Below, in pieces: positions 9,749 through 17,126 of a stretch of DNA of 64,000 nucleotides. The stretch covers positions 2,046,001-2,110,000 of the forward strand of contig NZ_CP063202.1 in assembly GCF_019904235.1 (NCBI RefSeq), written 5' to 3'. The notes below the pieces were generated by a model that ran no database searches, was not told the origin of the DNA, and saw only the letters and a list, made by a program, of their open reading frames with translations. The position numbers and the translations under genes were made by a program. Source of the stretch: Erythrobacter sp. SCSIO 43205. Its GTDB lineage: Bacteria > Pseudomonadota > Alphaproteobacteria > Sphingomonadales > Sphingomonadaceae. How positions within the stretch are numbered: position 1 is the stretch's first letter; each line of letters starts with the position of its first letter.

Positions 9749-10743
9749 CAAACGTTATGCACTGCCTTGATCCATGGGCCATATCCGCTCTGGCCAAGCC
9801 ATCCGACCTGAACCTCGGCGCTGACTTTGTTGATGGCGATTTGCGGTTTGGCGCCGGGATGCACTTCGCGGCGCAGTGGACGGGTTCCGGGCGGCATGGC
9901 GATAATTTGAGCCATTGCATTGGGGACATCCATCGGATCGGCGGTGCGGCCAGAGCCATCTTCTTCACCCATGCGAGCAACAGCTTGGGGATAGCCGCTT
10001 GTGTGGACCTCGTCAGCGCGCGCCTTCAATTCGCGGGTCAGGATATTGCGATTGACCCAAACCTTTGTCGGATAACCGCCCGGTTCGATAATCGTCACAT
10101 CAATATTATGCGGGACCAGTTCATAAGCGAGCTGTTCGCTCATCGCCTCAAGCGCAAATTTGGTTGCGGAATAATGCCCGGCATTGGGAACGATTACGCG
10201 GCCCAATTGGGAGGAAATCTGGAAAATTTGGCCCGATCCCTTGGTCCGCATTCCCGGCAGAACCGCGCGCGCCATACGGTGACAACCAAACACGTTGGTA
10301 TCGAAGATCAACTGCGTTGCTGCCATGTCCTGAACCTCAACAGGAGACGACAGGCCGATCCCGGCGTTGTTGACGAGAATATCAATCCCGCCACCATTGA
10401 TCTCTTCAGCCCTGGCAACGCCTTGGACAACCATTTCATCGGACAGAACGTCAATTTCGATGACGTGCAGATCGAGCTCCTCTTCAGCAGCAAGAGCCAT
10501 AAGTTCATCGGCTTCGGGGCGGGGGAGGTTGCGCATGGTGGCAAAAACTTTTGCCCCTTTGCGAGCGAAATCCTCTGCCGCGAGGCGGCCAAAACCGCTT
10601 GAGCAGCCTGTGATGAGGATCGATTTGCCAGTCAGGTCAACGTCACTTGCAACAAGATCGCTTGCCCTCACTGAAACGCTCGCAGCCAGAACCCCGGTTG
10701 CAGCAGCACCAGCAAGAAGATTGCGTCTGTTTAACTGTGGCAT
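9748..10743 (-). CDS. Short-chain dehydrogenase/reductase with an N-terminal Tat-like signal
   Basis: Classical SDR: cofactor motif TGCSSGFG, NNAGIG, and catalytic YxxxK (HYSATKFALEAM). Before the Rossmann fold lies a 28-residue leader, MPQLNRRNLLAGAAATGVLA, with a twin arginine followed by a hydrophobic stretch and Ala-rich end, resembling a Tat export signal. If real, the enzyme is folded with its NAD(P) in the cytoplasm and exported. It is also possible that the leader acts as a membrane anchor. It is co-translated with the downstream VOC gene (TGATG). Confidence 0.88.
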   Translation of the reverse strand: MPQLNRRNLLAGAAATGVLAASVSVRASDLVASDVDLTGKSILITGCSSGFGRLAAEDFARKGAKVFATMRNLPRPEADELMALAAEEELDLHVIEIDVLSDEMVVQGVARAEEINGGGIDILVNNAGIGLSSPVEVQDMAATQLIFDTNVFGCHRMARAVLPGMRTKGSGQIFQISSQLGRVIVPNAGHYSATKFALEAMSEQLAYELVPHNIDVTIIEPGGYPTKVWVNRNILTRELKARADEVHTSGYPQAVARMGEEDGSGRTADPMDVPNAMAQIIAMPPGTRPLRREVHPGAKPQIAINKVSAEVQVGWLGQSGYGPWIKAVHNV

Positions 10744-10799
10744 GATGTCCGTCTCCGATTATGCGTTTTGCTGCAGAATTGGGCACGATCCTATAACAG

Positions 10800-11435
10800 C
10801 TAAGGCGTCCCGTCGATATCGCTCTGGGTGCAATCGAATACGCCCAGTCGGTGCATTTCATTTTGCACCCGCCACAAGGCCCATATATCATACAGCGCAT
10901 GGCCGATCATCACGGCAAGAAGGCTCTCCAATGCAAGGTAAAGAACTGCAAAAACGCCGCCAATAAGGGCGATGATGATCGCGATTTTCAGGCGCGCCAG
11001 ATGGATTAGAGCAAACAATACCGAGGTGATAATGACCGCAAGCCAGACTGGCAGATGGTCACTTGCAAGTGTGAGCAGCCCTCCACGAAAGAAAGCCTCT
11101 TCCCATATCCCTGCGCAAAGAGACAAGACGATGACCGGCCCCATGCCTAGCTTGTTCTTGAGAAATGCAAGACTATAGGCCTGTTCGCGCACCATCCGTT
11201 CGGAAAAGCGCGGGAATAATGCGAACAGCAGATAACCGCTGGCAATCATGGCTGCGGCGATGACAATGCCGTAGACCACCTCTATCCAGTCAAAAGTGAC
11301 AAACGCGAGGATTTCGCGGCCCGATCCCACCCAGATCATCGCCCCGGCAATCGTGAAGACACCGGCCTGCAAGCACGTCGCGCCGAGCAGTTGCCGCGTG
11401 GTCATTGTTGCCATGTCTTCGCTTGGATGCTTCAT
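10800..11435 (-). CDS. CPBP-family intramembrane metalloprotease
   Basis: Multi-pass membrane protein (about six helices, 211 residues) with the signature motifs of CAAX-prenyl-protease/bacteriocin-processing (CPBP) enzymes. EEAFFRGG is motif 1, FALIHLARLK supplies the second metal-binding histidine, and GHALYDIWAL is the last motif. The substrate is unknown; bacterial members include immunity and maturation factors. The start ATG overlaps the pth stop by four bases. An internal ATG seven codons later (MATMTTRQ) is an alternative start. Confidence 0.88.
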   Translation of the reverse strand: MKHPSEDMATMTTRQLLGATCLQAGVFTIAGAMIWVGSGREILAFVTFDWIEVVYGIVIAAAMIASGYLLFALFPRFSERMVREQAYSLAFLKNKLGMGPVIVLSLCAGIWEEAFFRGGLLTLASDHLPVWLAVIITSVLFALIHLARLKIAIIIALIGGVFAVLYLALESLLAVMIGHALYDIWALWRVQNEMHRLGVFDCTQSDIDGTP

Positions 11436-12001
11436 CCTTGCTGGCGCAGCGCAACGTCGCTCATAAACCGGGGATCATCCCCCCTGGCCAGCCACTCAGC
11501 CTCAGCCCCGACCGCACCAAGCATAGTTGCCAGATCGTCCTGTTCATCCTTGGCGTAATTGCCCAGCACATAGGAATTGACGCGGTCTTTGTGCCCGGGA
11601 TGACCAATGCCAAGCCGCACTCGGCGAAAATCAGAGCCTAAGTGCTTGTCGATGGAGCGAAGTCCATTGTGCCCAGCATGGCCGCCGCCTTGCTTGACCT
11701 TCACCTTGAAAGGCGCAAGATCAAGCTCGTCGTGAAAAACGGTAAGCGCGTCGAGGTCGAGCTTATAAAAGCGCATAGCTTCACCCACTGCGCGCCCGCT
11801 TTCATTCATGAAAGTCGCAGGTTTGAGCAAAAGCACCTTTTGCGTCCCGACGCGCCCTTCCTGAACCCAGCCTTGGAACTTTTTTTGCACCGGCCCAAAG
11901 CCGTGCATATCGGCAATAACGTCCAGCGCCATAAATCCGACATTATGCCGGTGGAGCGCATATTTTGGTCCGGGATTTCCAAGGCCTGTCCAGATCTGCA
12001 T
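11432..12001 (-). CDS. pth: Peptidyl-tRNA hydrolase
   Basis: Hydrolyses the ester bond of peptidyl-tRNA released by stalled ribosomes. The start is MQIWTGLGNPGPKYALHRHN, with the catalytic histidine in the HNVGFM motif. Later motifs are FMNESGRAVGE, FHDELDL and GGGHAGHNGLRSI. The 189-residue length is standard. It lies downstream of rplY, a classic neighbour, but separated by about 220 bases containing the rplY terminator and a palindromic repeat, so it probably has its own promoter. Confidence 0.97.
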   Translation of the reverse strand: MQIWTGLGNPGPKYALHRHNVGFMALDVIADMHGFGPVQKKFQGWVQEGRVGTQKVLLLKPATFMNESGRAVGEAMRFYKLDLDALTVFHDELDLAPFKVKVKQGGGHAGHNGLRSIDKHLGSDFRRVRLGIGHPGHKDRVNSYVLGNYAKDEQDDLATMLGAVGAEAEWLARGDDPRFMSDVALRQQG

Positions 12002-12050
12002 TGTTTCTCCTTAGCAGGGGAGAAGGGGGCTGCAACGGGTTGGGTCAGAC

Positions 12051-12136
12051 TTGCCCACCCCCAACCCCTCCCGCGAGCGGGAGGGGAGCGAGACTTGACG
12101 AGCCGAAGGCGAGTTTAGTCGCAGCGGGGTGGGCAA
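12051..12136. repeat. Intergenic palindromic repeat element (type C)
   Basis: The element is bounded by perfect 11-base inverted repeats (TTGCCCACCCC at 12051-12061 and GGGGTGGGCAA at 12126-12136). It contains a second perfect palindrome, CCCCTCCCGC-GA-GCGGGAGGGG, at 12065-12086. It occupies the gap between pth and rplY and encodes nothing. This has the architecture of a REP/MITE-like element. From general knowledge, similar GC-rich palindromes recur between genes in sphingomonad genomes; copy number here could not be counted. Confidence 0.75.
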
Positions 12137-12161
12137 ATGCAACGCGCCTATTCAAAACAAA

Positions 12162-12189
12162 ACACCGAGCCCTTCGCAGAGCCCGGTGT
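12162..12189 (-). terminator. Rho-independent terminator of rplY
   Basis: Read on the minus strand, just after the rplY stop, an 11-bp stem (ACACCGGGCTC / GGGCTCGGTGT, with wobble pairs) closes a six-base loop and is followed by TTTGTTTTG. It is correctly placed and oriented to end the rplY transcript before the repeat element and pth. Confidence 0.85.
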
Positions 12190-12218
12190 CCTGGTGATTT
12201 CAAAAGCGGAAGCGCTGA

Positions 12219-12887
12219 TTATTCAGCGTCTGGATCAGCTTTCTGTTCGGTTGCTTCAACTTCATCAGCTGCTGGTTCATCACCCTCTTCGCCGGTGGTG
12301 TCGCCCTCAGCTTGTTTGAGAGCCGAAGGTGCAACAAGCGTTGCGATGGTGAAGTCGCGATCGGTGATTGCGCTTTCCGAGCCTGCGGGCAGTTTTACAT
12401 CGCTGATGTGGATCGAATCGCCAACATCCTTGCCAGCGACCGAGATTTCGATCTCGCCGGGGATCTTGTCAGCGTCACAAACCAGTTCAAGTTCGTGACG
12501 AACGATGTTGAGCACGCCGCCTTTGGTAAGGCCAGGCGCGTCCTTCTCGTCAACAAAGACAACAGGGATCGAAACATCGACCTTGGCATCTTTCGACAGA
12601 CGATAGAAGTCAGCGTGCGTCGGACGGTCGGTGACCGGATGCAGAGCAACATCTTTTGGAAGGGTACGAACCGTTTGGCCGCCTACTTCAACCTGCACGA
12701 TCGAGTTCATGAAGTGACCGGTCATCAACAGACGGACCAGTTCCTTTTCCTCAACATGGATCATTTCAGGTTCTTCTTTGCCGCCGTAAATAACAGCGGG
12801 GACCCGACCTTCGCGGCGAAGTGCTCGGGAGGCTCCCTTGCCAGCCCGTTCGCGGCGTTCGGCGGGCAGATTCAGAGCGTCGCTCAT
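12219..12887 (-). CDS. rplY: 50S ribosomal protein L25/general stress protein Ctc
   Basis: 5S rRNA-binding ribosomal protein of the long (CTC) form: the N-terminal L25 domain ([20 protein letters not shown] and VPAVIYGG) is followed by a TL5-type C-terminal beta domain. The protein ends in an acidic, low-complexity tail rich in Glu, Asp and Ala, from about residue 190. At 222 residues it matches alphaproteobacterial L25. It lies upstream of pth, the usual order, and is followed by a good terminator. Upstream lies a 155-base gap in which no clear promoter could be assigned. Confidence 0.96.
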   Translation of the reverse strand: MSDALNLPAERRERAGKGASRALRREGRVPAVIYGGKEEPEMIHVEEKELVRLLMTGHFMNSIVQVEVGGQTVRTLPKDVALHPVTDRPTHADFYRLSKDAKVDVSIPVVFVDEKDAPGLTKGGVLNIVRHELELVCDADKIPGEIEISVAGKDVGDSIHISDVKLPAGSESAITDRDFTIATLVAPSALKQAEGDTTGEEGDEPAADEVEATEQKADPDAE

Positions 12888-13042
12888 AACATTAGCCTTT
12901 CGAATGCAAATTTAGATAACGCTGTCCCGCGTCCCGCCTCCAGGGATGACCAGAACGCATCAGCGATGGGCGCACATAGCGGGAAGGGGGCAAAAGGCAA
13001 GGGAATAATACCCTTTTGGCCGCCAGCGCATAATGCAGCGTT

Positions 13043-13972
13043 TTATTGCACGCGCCTGACCGTGTAACCGTGCTCTTGCACTTGAGCAGCGAGCCCTTGA
13101 GCGCCAATCAGATGCGCAGTGCCCACAGCGATCAGCGGCAATGGCTCTTTTTCAAGCGCTTGTGTGATCGGGGCAATCCAATTGTCATTGCGATTGGTGA
13201 GAAGCGCCGCTCGAAGCTCTGGATCATCCATGATGCCGCTTGTGGTGACCTCTTCCAATTGGGGCACATCGCCTGAAAGCCATGCTGTAATAAGGCGCTT
13301 GCGCTCCCCTCGAGAGGAAGCCCAATCGCGCACAGTTTCTTCAAGTAGTGTGCGCTGCACTGACGGGCTGAGTTGGTCGAAGATGCCAAGCTGCTCGCGC
13401 GCCGTCTCAAATCCTTTGACCTTGCGGCCATTGAACTGTGCGATGAGCACGCGGTCCACGCCCAGTTCAGGGTCGCCCGGGGCATCGACCTGCGAGAGCA
13501 TGATCGCAGCGGCCCAATCTTCCGAGGCGCGCAAATGGGCACGCGAGAGGCCAGAACGGGCCACCATCGCTTCAAGATCGGGACGGATTTCCAGCGAAAC
13601 CCGCTCATTCACAGGCGGCAGCCCGGGGCTGCGCGATAGTTCAAGAAATGCCTGACGCACATCATCGCTCTGACCAAGGCTGGCGACTTCGACCATCAGT
13701 ACATCGGCCTCGTCAATCACCCGGTCGATCTCTGCCGTGCGCCATTCGACACCTTCGGGAAGGGCATGGATAGTCCCAAACATCCACCCCTCGACAACGC
13801 CGCCTTCGCTTGAGATCTCATAAAGAAGCGGGCTGGCCTCAGGGTAGGTAGGCGACGGGTCCGTCTCAGCCCGATCGCCGCACGCTGAAAGCGAGAAAAC
13901 AAAGGCGGCGAGCAGCCAAAACCACGCCGGGCGATGCGCCGAGGGGGTAAAGCCGATGCTCGCCATTGGCAT
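13043..13972 (-). CDS. TraB/GumN-family lipoprotein (second of a tandem pair)
   Basis: A 309-residue protein with a lipoprotein signal (LLAAFVFSLSAC) and the TraB/PrgY/GumN fold. The diagnostic GxxH motif appears as GWMFGTIHALPEGVEW near residue 65, with a matching C-terminal histidine segment (LIAVGTAHLIGAQGL). Members of this fold include the TIKI metalloproteases, so a secreted metal-dependent protease or hydrolase is possible, but no bacterial substrate is known. Its start shares one base with the stop of the paralogue upstream (TAATG), so the two are co-translated. Confidence 0.85.
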   Translation of the reverse strand: MPMASIGFTPSAHRPAWFWLLAAFVFSLSACGDRAETDPSPTYPEASPLLYEISSEGGVVEGWMFGTIHALPEGVEWRTAEIDRVIDEADVLMVEVASLGQSDDVRQAFLELSRSPGLPPVNERVSLEIRPDLEAMVARSGLSRAHLRASEDWAAAIMLSQVDAPGDPELGVDRVLIAQFNGRKVKGFETAREQLGIFDQLSPSVQRTLLEETVRDWASSRGERKRLITAWLSGDVPQLEEVTTSGIMDDPELRAALLTNRNDNWIAPITQALEKEPLPLIAVGTAHLIGAQGLAAQVQEHGYTVRRVQ

Positions 13973-14889
13973 TATTGGATGCGCGCGCTTTGAATACCTT
14001 TGGCCTCAAGGTAATCCTGCACGCTTTTTTCGCCCGCCAGATGCCCTGCGCCCACGGCCATAAAGACCGTGCCCGGAGTGCTCTCAAGCCGATCTTCGAT
14101 CCAATCGGCCCAATTTTCATTGCGCGAATAAAGGAGAGTGTCAGCAAGCAGCGGGTCCGACAAATCGTCATTCATAAGCGCTGCAAGCCCTTCTGCATCG
14201 CCTTCCGCCCAGCGCGCAACCATACTATCAAGCGTCGCCTTTACCTCAGGCATGGCTTCGACCGCTTCCATCATGAAGGTGACCTGTTTGTCCATTGGCA
14301 TGGTGTCGAACATATCAAGCTGAAATTCGATCGTCTCCAAAGCGCTAAGGGATTGTTCGCCCGCTTTTGACATGATCACTTTTTCAACCCCGGAGTTGGG
14401 GTCATAACCTTGCTGCATCAAAGGGATGAAGGTGAGGGTGAGGGTGGTGAGCCACGGTTCGAGCGGATCAAATGCATTGGCCGGCGCGCCCAGATTTGCA
14501 AGTGCTGCTTCATACGCTGCCTTCTGCTCTTCACTAAGGAGGGAGCGCAAAGTTGTTCCGTCGGTGAATACGCCCTTTTGCTGAGCGAGCATTTGCTGCT
14601 TTGCCTCAGTGGCAGGGTCCATCGCAATCTCAGTGACGATGGTATCAGACGCATTGAGCGCTGCGTCGATCTCAGCATCGTACCAGACCAGTTCCTTTGG
14701 CAGCACATGGACCGTGCCAAACAGGTAAATGGTCGTGTCCTCATCCGACACTTTCCAAAGCGCAGGCCCTTCTGGACCACTAGGAAGCGCTTCTACCGCA
14801 TCAAAAAGCTCATCATCGGCCAGCACCGGTGAAGCGGCGAGCAAACTTGCGCCAAGCATGGCTGATACGAAAATGCGGAGCGATGTCAT
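13972..14889 (-). CDS. TraB/GumN-family secreted protein (first of a tandem pair)
   Basis: A 305-residue paralogue of its downstream neighbour. A cleavable signal (FVSAMLGASLLAASPVLADD) is followed by the family motif YLFGTVHVLPKELVWYDAEI and the C-terminal GTVFMAVGAGHLAGEKSVQD. Both the His in GTxH and the terminal GxGHL are kept, so the putative metal site looks intact. One copy is soluble in the periplasm or secreted while the other is a lipoprotein, which suggests different locations for the same chemistry. Confidence 0.87.
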   Translation of the reverse strand: MTSLRIFVSAMLGASLLAASPVLADDELFDAVEALPSGPEGPALWKVSDEDTTIYLFGTVHVLPKELVWYDAEIDAALNASDTIVTEIAMDPATEAKQQMLAQQKGVFTDGTTLRSLLSEEQKAAYEAALANLGAPANAFDPLEPWLTTLTLTFIPLMQQGYDPNSGVEKVIMSKAGEQSLSALETIEFQLDMFDTMPMDKQVTFMMEAVEAMPEVKATLDSMVARWAEGDAEGLAALMNDDLSDPLLADTLLYSRNENWADWIEDRLESTPGTVFMAVGAGHLAGEKSVQDYLEAKGIQSARIQ

Positions 14890-14998
14890 GTGAAATGGTC
14901 CTTAAATGAGTGCGCCAGTTGATGGCACGAGAGACTTGAAAACAATGTGAACACACATCGCTAGCGTGTTTTTCTCCAGTGTCTTTAGCACGATCTTC

Positions 14999-15193
14999 CT
15001 ATGCAAGATCGTCAAAAATGTCCTCAATCGGCATTTCAAAAAGGCGTGCAATGCGAAAGGCGAGGGGCAGGGAAGGGTCGTGCTTGCCAGTTTCAATCGC
15101 GTTCACCGCCTGACGCGAGACATCAAGCTGGGCTGCGAGTTCTGCCTGCGACCAATTGTGCTTGGCGCGCAGAACCTTAAGCTGGTTTTTCAT
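14999..15193 (-). CDS. Small XRE-family transcriptional regulator
   Basis: A 64-residue, almost pure helix-turn-helix protein: it begins MKNQLKVLRAKHNWSQAELA and continues through LDVSRQAVNAIETGKHDPSL, the standard Cro/CI HTH, ending FEMPIEDIFDDL. I chose the internal ATG at 15193, preceded by a GGGGGG stretch, because upstream residues have no family similarity. It follows a membrane-protein gene by 37 bases on the same strand. Tiny XRE proteins of this type commonly regulate an adjacent membrane-protein gene; here that is inferred. Confidence 0.9.
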   Translation of the reverse strand: MKNQLKVLRAKHNWSQAELAAQLDVSRQAVNAIETGKHDPSLPLAFRIARLFEMPIEDIFDDLA

Positions 15194-15230
15194 CTGGCGA
15201 TGCCCCCCGGCTTCACGTCTAGCGCTGCAA

Positions 15231-15671
15231 TCACGAGCGCCACGACTGACGAGAATGTTCAGTAGTGATGCCAAGAAACAGGATCAAAATCATCATCTCG
15301 CCCGCCCGCGCTGATACAAATGGTTCCAGCTCATCGGTCGATTTGGTCCCGTAAAAATATCGATCGATGAAAACCTCGACCCCTGCGCCAAAAAAGCCAA
15401 TGGCAATGCCGACAAGAAGTGCGATGCTCACACTCCTGTGCCAAAGGCCGAGCGTGTATTCATCGCTTCTGCGATAGACGATCACGAGGATGAGAGAGAC
15501 GATGGTCGCTGCCATGGCGGGATAAATCAAAAACCACATCCACGACGGCACATCAGGTTTGTCGGGCATCAAATAGAAGCACAATAGGACAAACGGCCAG
15601 CACACCGCCCCTGTCAAAGCAGCCATTAGGAAACGCTTTGCGCCTGTTTCTGTTTTGTTGGGCGGGGTCAT
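15231..15671 (-). CDS. Four-helix membrane protein paired with the XRE regulator
   Basis: A 146-residue protein with four predicted membrane helices (ALTGAVCWPFVLLCFYLM; MWFLIYPAMAATIVSLILVI; SIALLVGIAIGFFGAGVEVF; and a final MMILILFLGI). Between helices two and three lies a conserved-looking loop, YRRSDEYTLGLWH. I do not recognise a named family. The start is the ATG at 15671 (MTPPNKTETGAKRF). An inverted repeat 13 bases upstream of the start is a plausible operator for the co-transcribed XRE regulator. Confidence 0.75.
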   Translation of the reverse strand: MTPPNKTETGAKRFLMAALTGAVCWPFVLLCFYLMPDKPDVPSWMWFLIYPAMAATIVSLILVIVYRRSDEYTLGLWHRSVSIALLVGIAIGFFGAGVEVFIDRYFYGTKSTDELEPFVSARAGEMMILILFLGITTEHSRQSWRS

Positions 15672-15683
15672 GATTGAAACCTT

Positions 15684-15701
15684 CGCAATGCTTCCATTGC
15701 G
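15684..15701. promoter_or_regulatory. Inverted repeat, candidate operator of the XRE/membrane pair
   Basis: The palindrome CGCAATG-CTTC-CATTGCG has perfect seven-base arms and lies 12 bases upstream of the membrane-protein start, where a repressor could block transcription or a ribosome could be hindered by the hairpin. Assignment to the XRE protein is inferred from proximity only. Confidence 0.4.
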
Positions 15702-15936
15702 GTCGAGTGTGGGAAACTGAGGGTGGAGCACTAACAAAATTTGCGAGGAGGGCAAAATCTCTTGAACGATGGTCCAATGTGTCCACGCCGAAGACTTGCG
15801 CCCTGCGAGTCGGCTGCGTTTCACCTACGCCCAACCAAAGAGCCTGAGCCCAAATGCAGTGCCTGAAAATGTCGCGTTTAAAAAAGTGGCCCACGAATAG
15901 TGCAAAGCCCCATTGCAAAGCTACGCAAACATCGCG

Positions 15937-16045
15937 GGCCGGAGGAAATACATCCTCGGCCGAAATGCGATCCGACCTGATGGTGTTGGATGTATCCACG
16001 GTGAAACCAGGAGGAACTCAGGTTTCGCCGACGTTTTGGTTTGAT
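15937..16045 (+). ncRNA. Candidate structured leader or small RNA with two SD-like hairpins
   Basis: Hairpin 1 (15937-15961) pairs GGCCG-AGGA with TCCT-CGGCC around a six-base loop, with one bulged G. Hairpin 2 (15999-16030) pairs CGGTGAAACC with GGTTTCGCCG (one G-U) around the loop AGGAGGAACTCA and is followed by ACGTTTTGGTTTGATT, which resembles a terminator tail. Both hairpins contain a GGAGGA core. It could be a small RNA or an attenuator in the glyQ leader. No promoter or family was recognised. Confidence 0.35.
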
Positions 16046-16054
16046 TCGCCCCTG

Positions 16055-16082
16055 ATGTCAATAAAACCTGACATTTTGACAT
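16055..16082. promoter_or_regulatory. Cluster of TGACAT half-sites upstream of glyQ
   Basis: An inverted pair ATGTCA-N8-TGACAT (16055-16074) is followed by a third, direct TGACAT at 16077-16082. The last, TTGACA, could also be read as a -35 box, but no good -10 follows at the usual distance. Factor unknown. Confidence 0.3.
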
Positions 16083-16193
16083 TGAAACTAGACAGCCTGC
16101 TCTCTTTTTAGCGAGTTTCCTGTGTGCGAGGGGGCCGCTTGCCGCAGTGCAGCATTGACGCACCTTGGGGCTTGCGTCATGGGCCATTGCGCT

Positions 16194-17126
16194 ATGGCAC
16201 AAGAGCTTTCGAACCCTGCGATTCCAACCCGCGATCCGGCCAAGAGCTTTCAGGACATGATCCTGACGCTGCACGATTTCTGGGCGGCGAACGGATGCGT
16301 GATCCTGCAACCCTATGATATGCGCATGGGGGCAGGCACTTTTCACACCGCGACCACTTTGCGCGCGCTTGGGCCTGAAAGTTGGAACGCTGCTTTCGTT
16401 CAACCATGCCGCCGACCCACGGATGGGCGCTATGGCGAAAATCCCAATCGCTTGCAGCATTATTACCAGTATCAGGTGATCCTGAAGCCATCGCCTTCGA
16501 ACATTCAGGACCTTTATCTCGACAGCCTTCGCGCAATCGGCATCGACCCGCTTGCGCACGACATCCGCTTTGTCGAAGACGACTGGGAAAGCCCAACGCT
16601 GGGCGCTTGGGGTCTTGGCTGGGAAGTATGGTGTGACGGTATGGAAGTCACCCAGTTCACCTATTTCCAGCAAATGGGCGGATTTGACTGCAAGCCTGTT
16701 GCGGGTGAGCTCACCTATGGGCTTGAGCGGCTAGCCATGTATATCCAAGGCGTTGATAATGTGTACGATCTGGCCTTTAACTCGCATGGCGTGACATACG
16801 GCGAGGTGTTCCTTGAGAACGAGCGGCAGATGTCCAAGTGGAACTTTGAAGTCGCTGACACCGATGCCTTGTTCGACCTTTTCGCCAAGGCAGAGGCAGA
16901 GTGCAAAAACGCGCTTGCCAATGATGTGCCGATCGCGGCGTACGAACAAGCGGTTGAGGCGAGCCACCTGTTCAACCTGCTTCAAGCGCGCGGAGTGATC
17001 AGCGTACAGGAACGAGCGTCCTACATGGGCCGGGTGCGTGACCTCGCGCGTTCGTCTTGTGAGAAATATGCCGAGAAGATGGCGCCTGAGTGGGCCGAGA
17101 AGTATCCGGAATGGAGCCTCGTGTAA
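16194..17126 (+). CDS. glyQ: Glycyl-tRNA synthetase alpha subunit
   Basis: Catalytic subunit of the heterotetrameric (alpha2beta2) glycyl-tRNA synthetase, a class II enzyme. Hallmarks seen are [20 protein letters not shown] at the start, [20 protein letters not shown] (motif 2 region) and [20 protein letters not shown] (motif 3). The ATG at 16194 gives 310 residues, close to the usual size. An in-frame ATG five codons upstream (16179) has a better-placed GGGG and is a serious alternative. The stop shares one base with the glyS start (TAATG), enforcing equal synthesis of the two subunits. Confidence 0.96.
   Translation: MAQELSNPAIPTRDPAKSFQDMILTLHDFWAANGCVILQPYDMRMGAGTFHTATTLRALGPESWNAAFVQPCRRPTDGRYGENPNRLQHYYQYQVILKPSPSNIQDLYLDSLRAIGIDPLAHDIRFVEDDWESPTLGAWGLGWEVWCDGMEVTQFTYFQQMGGFDCKPVAGELTYGLERLAMYIQGVDNVYDLAFNSHGVTYGEVFLENERQMSKWNFEVADTDALFDLFAKAEAECKNALANDVPIAAYEQAVEASHLFNLLQARGVISVQERASYMGRVRDLARSSCEKYAEKMAPEWAEKYPEWSLV

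Larger units (their letters stand above)
15672..16193. other. Long non-coding gap between the membrane-protein gene and glyQ
   Basis: About 520 bases with no convincing gene. It holds an inverted repeat near 15684-15701, a direct repeat TGCAAAGC at 15901 and 15914, two strong hairpins (15937-15961 and 15999-16030), and a set of TGACAT half-sites (16055-16082). Those at the right end could belong to the glyQ promoter. No tRNA-like fold was seen. Confidence 0.6.

Noticed and set aside
9757..10602. 281-codon plus-strand frame opposite the SDR
   Set aside because: Antisense to a well-supported gene, with no family similarity and no Shine-Dalgarno; a shadow of SDR codon bias.
15854..16111. 85-codon plus-strand frame upstream of glyQ
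   Set aside because: Product is compositionally random, has no Shine-Dalgarno and overlaps the hairpins; non-coding is more likely.
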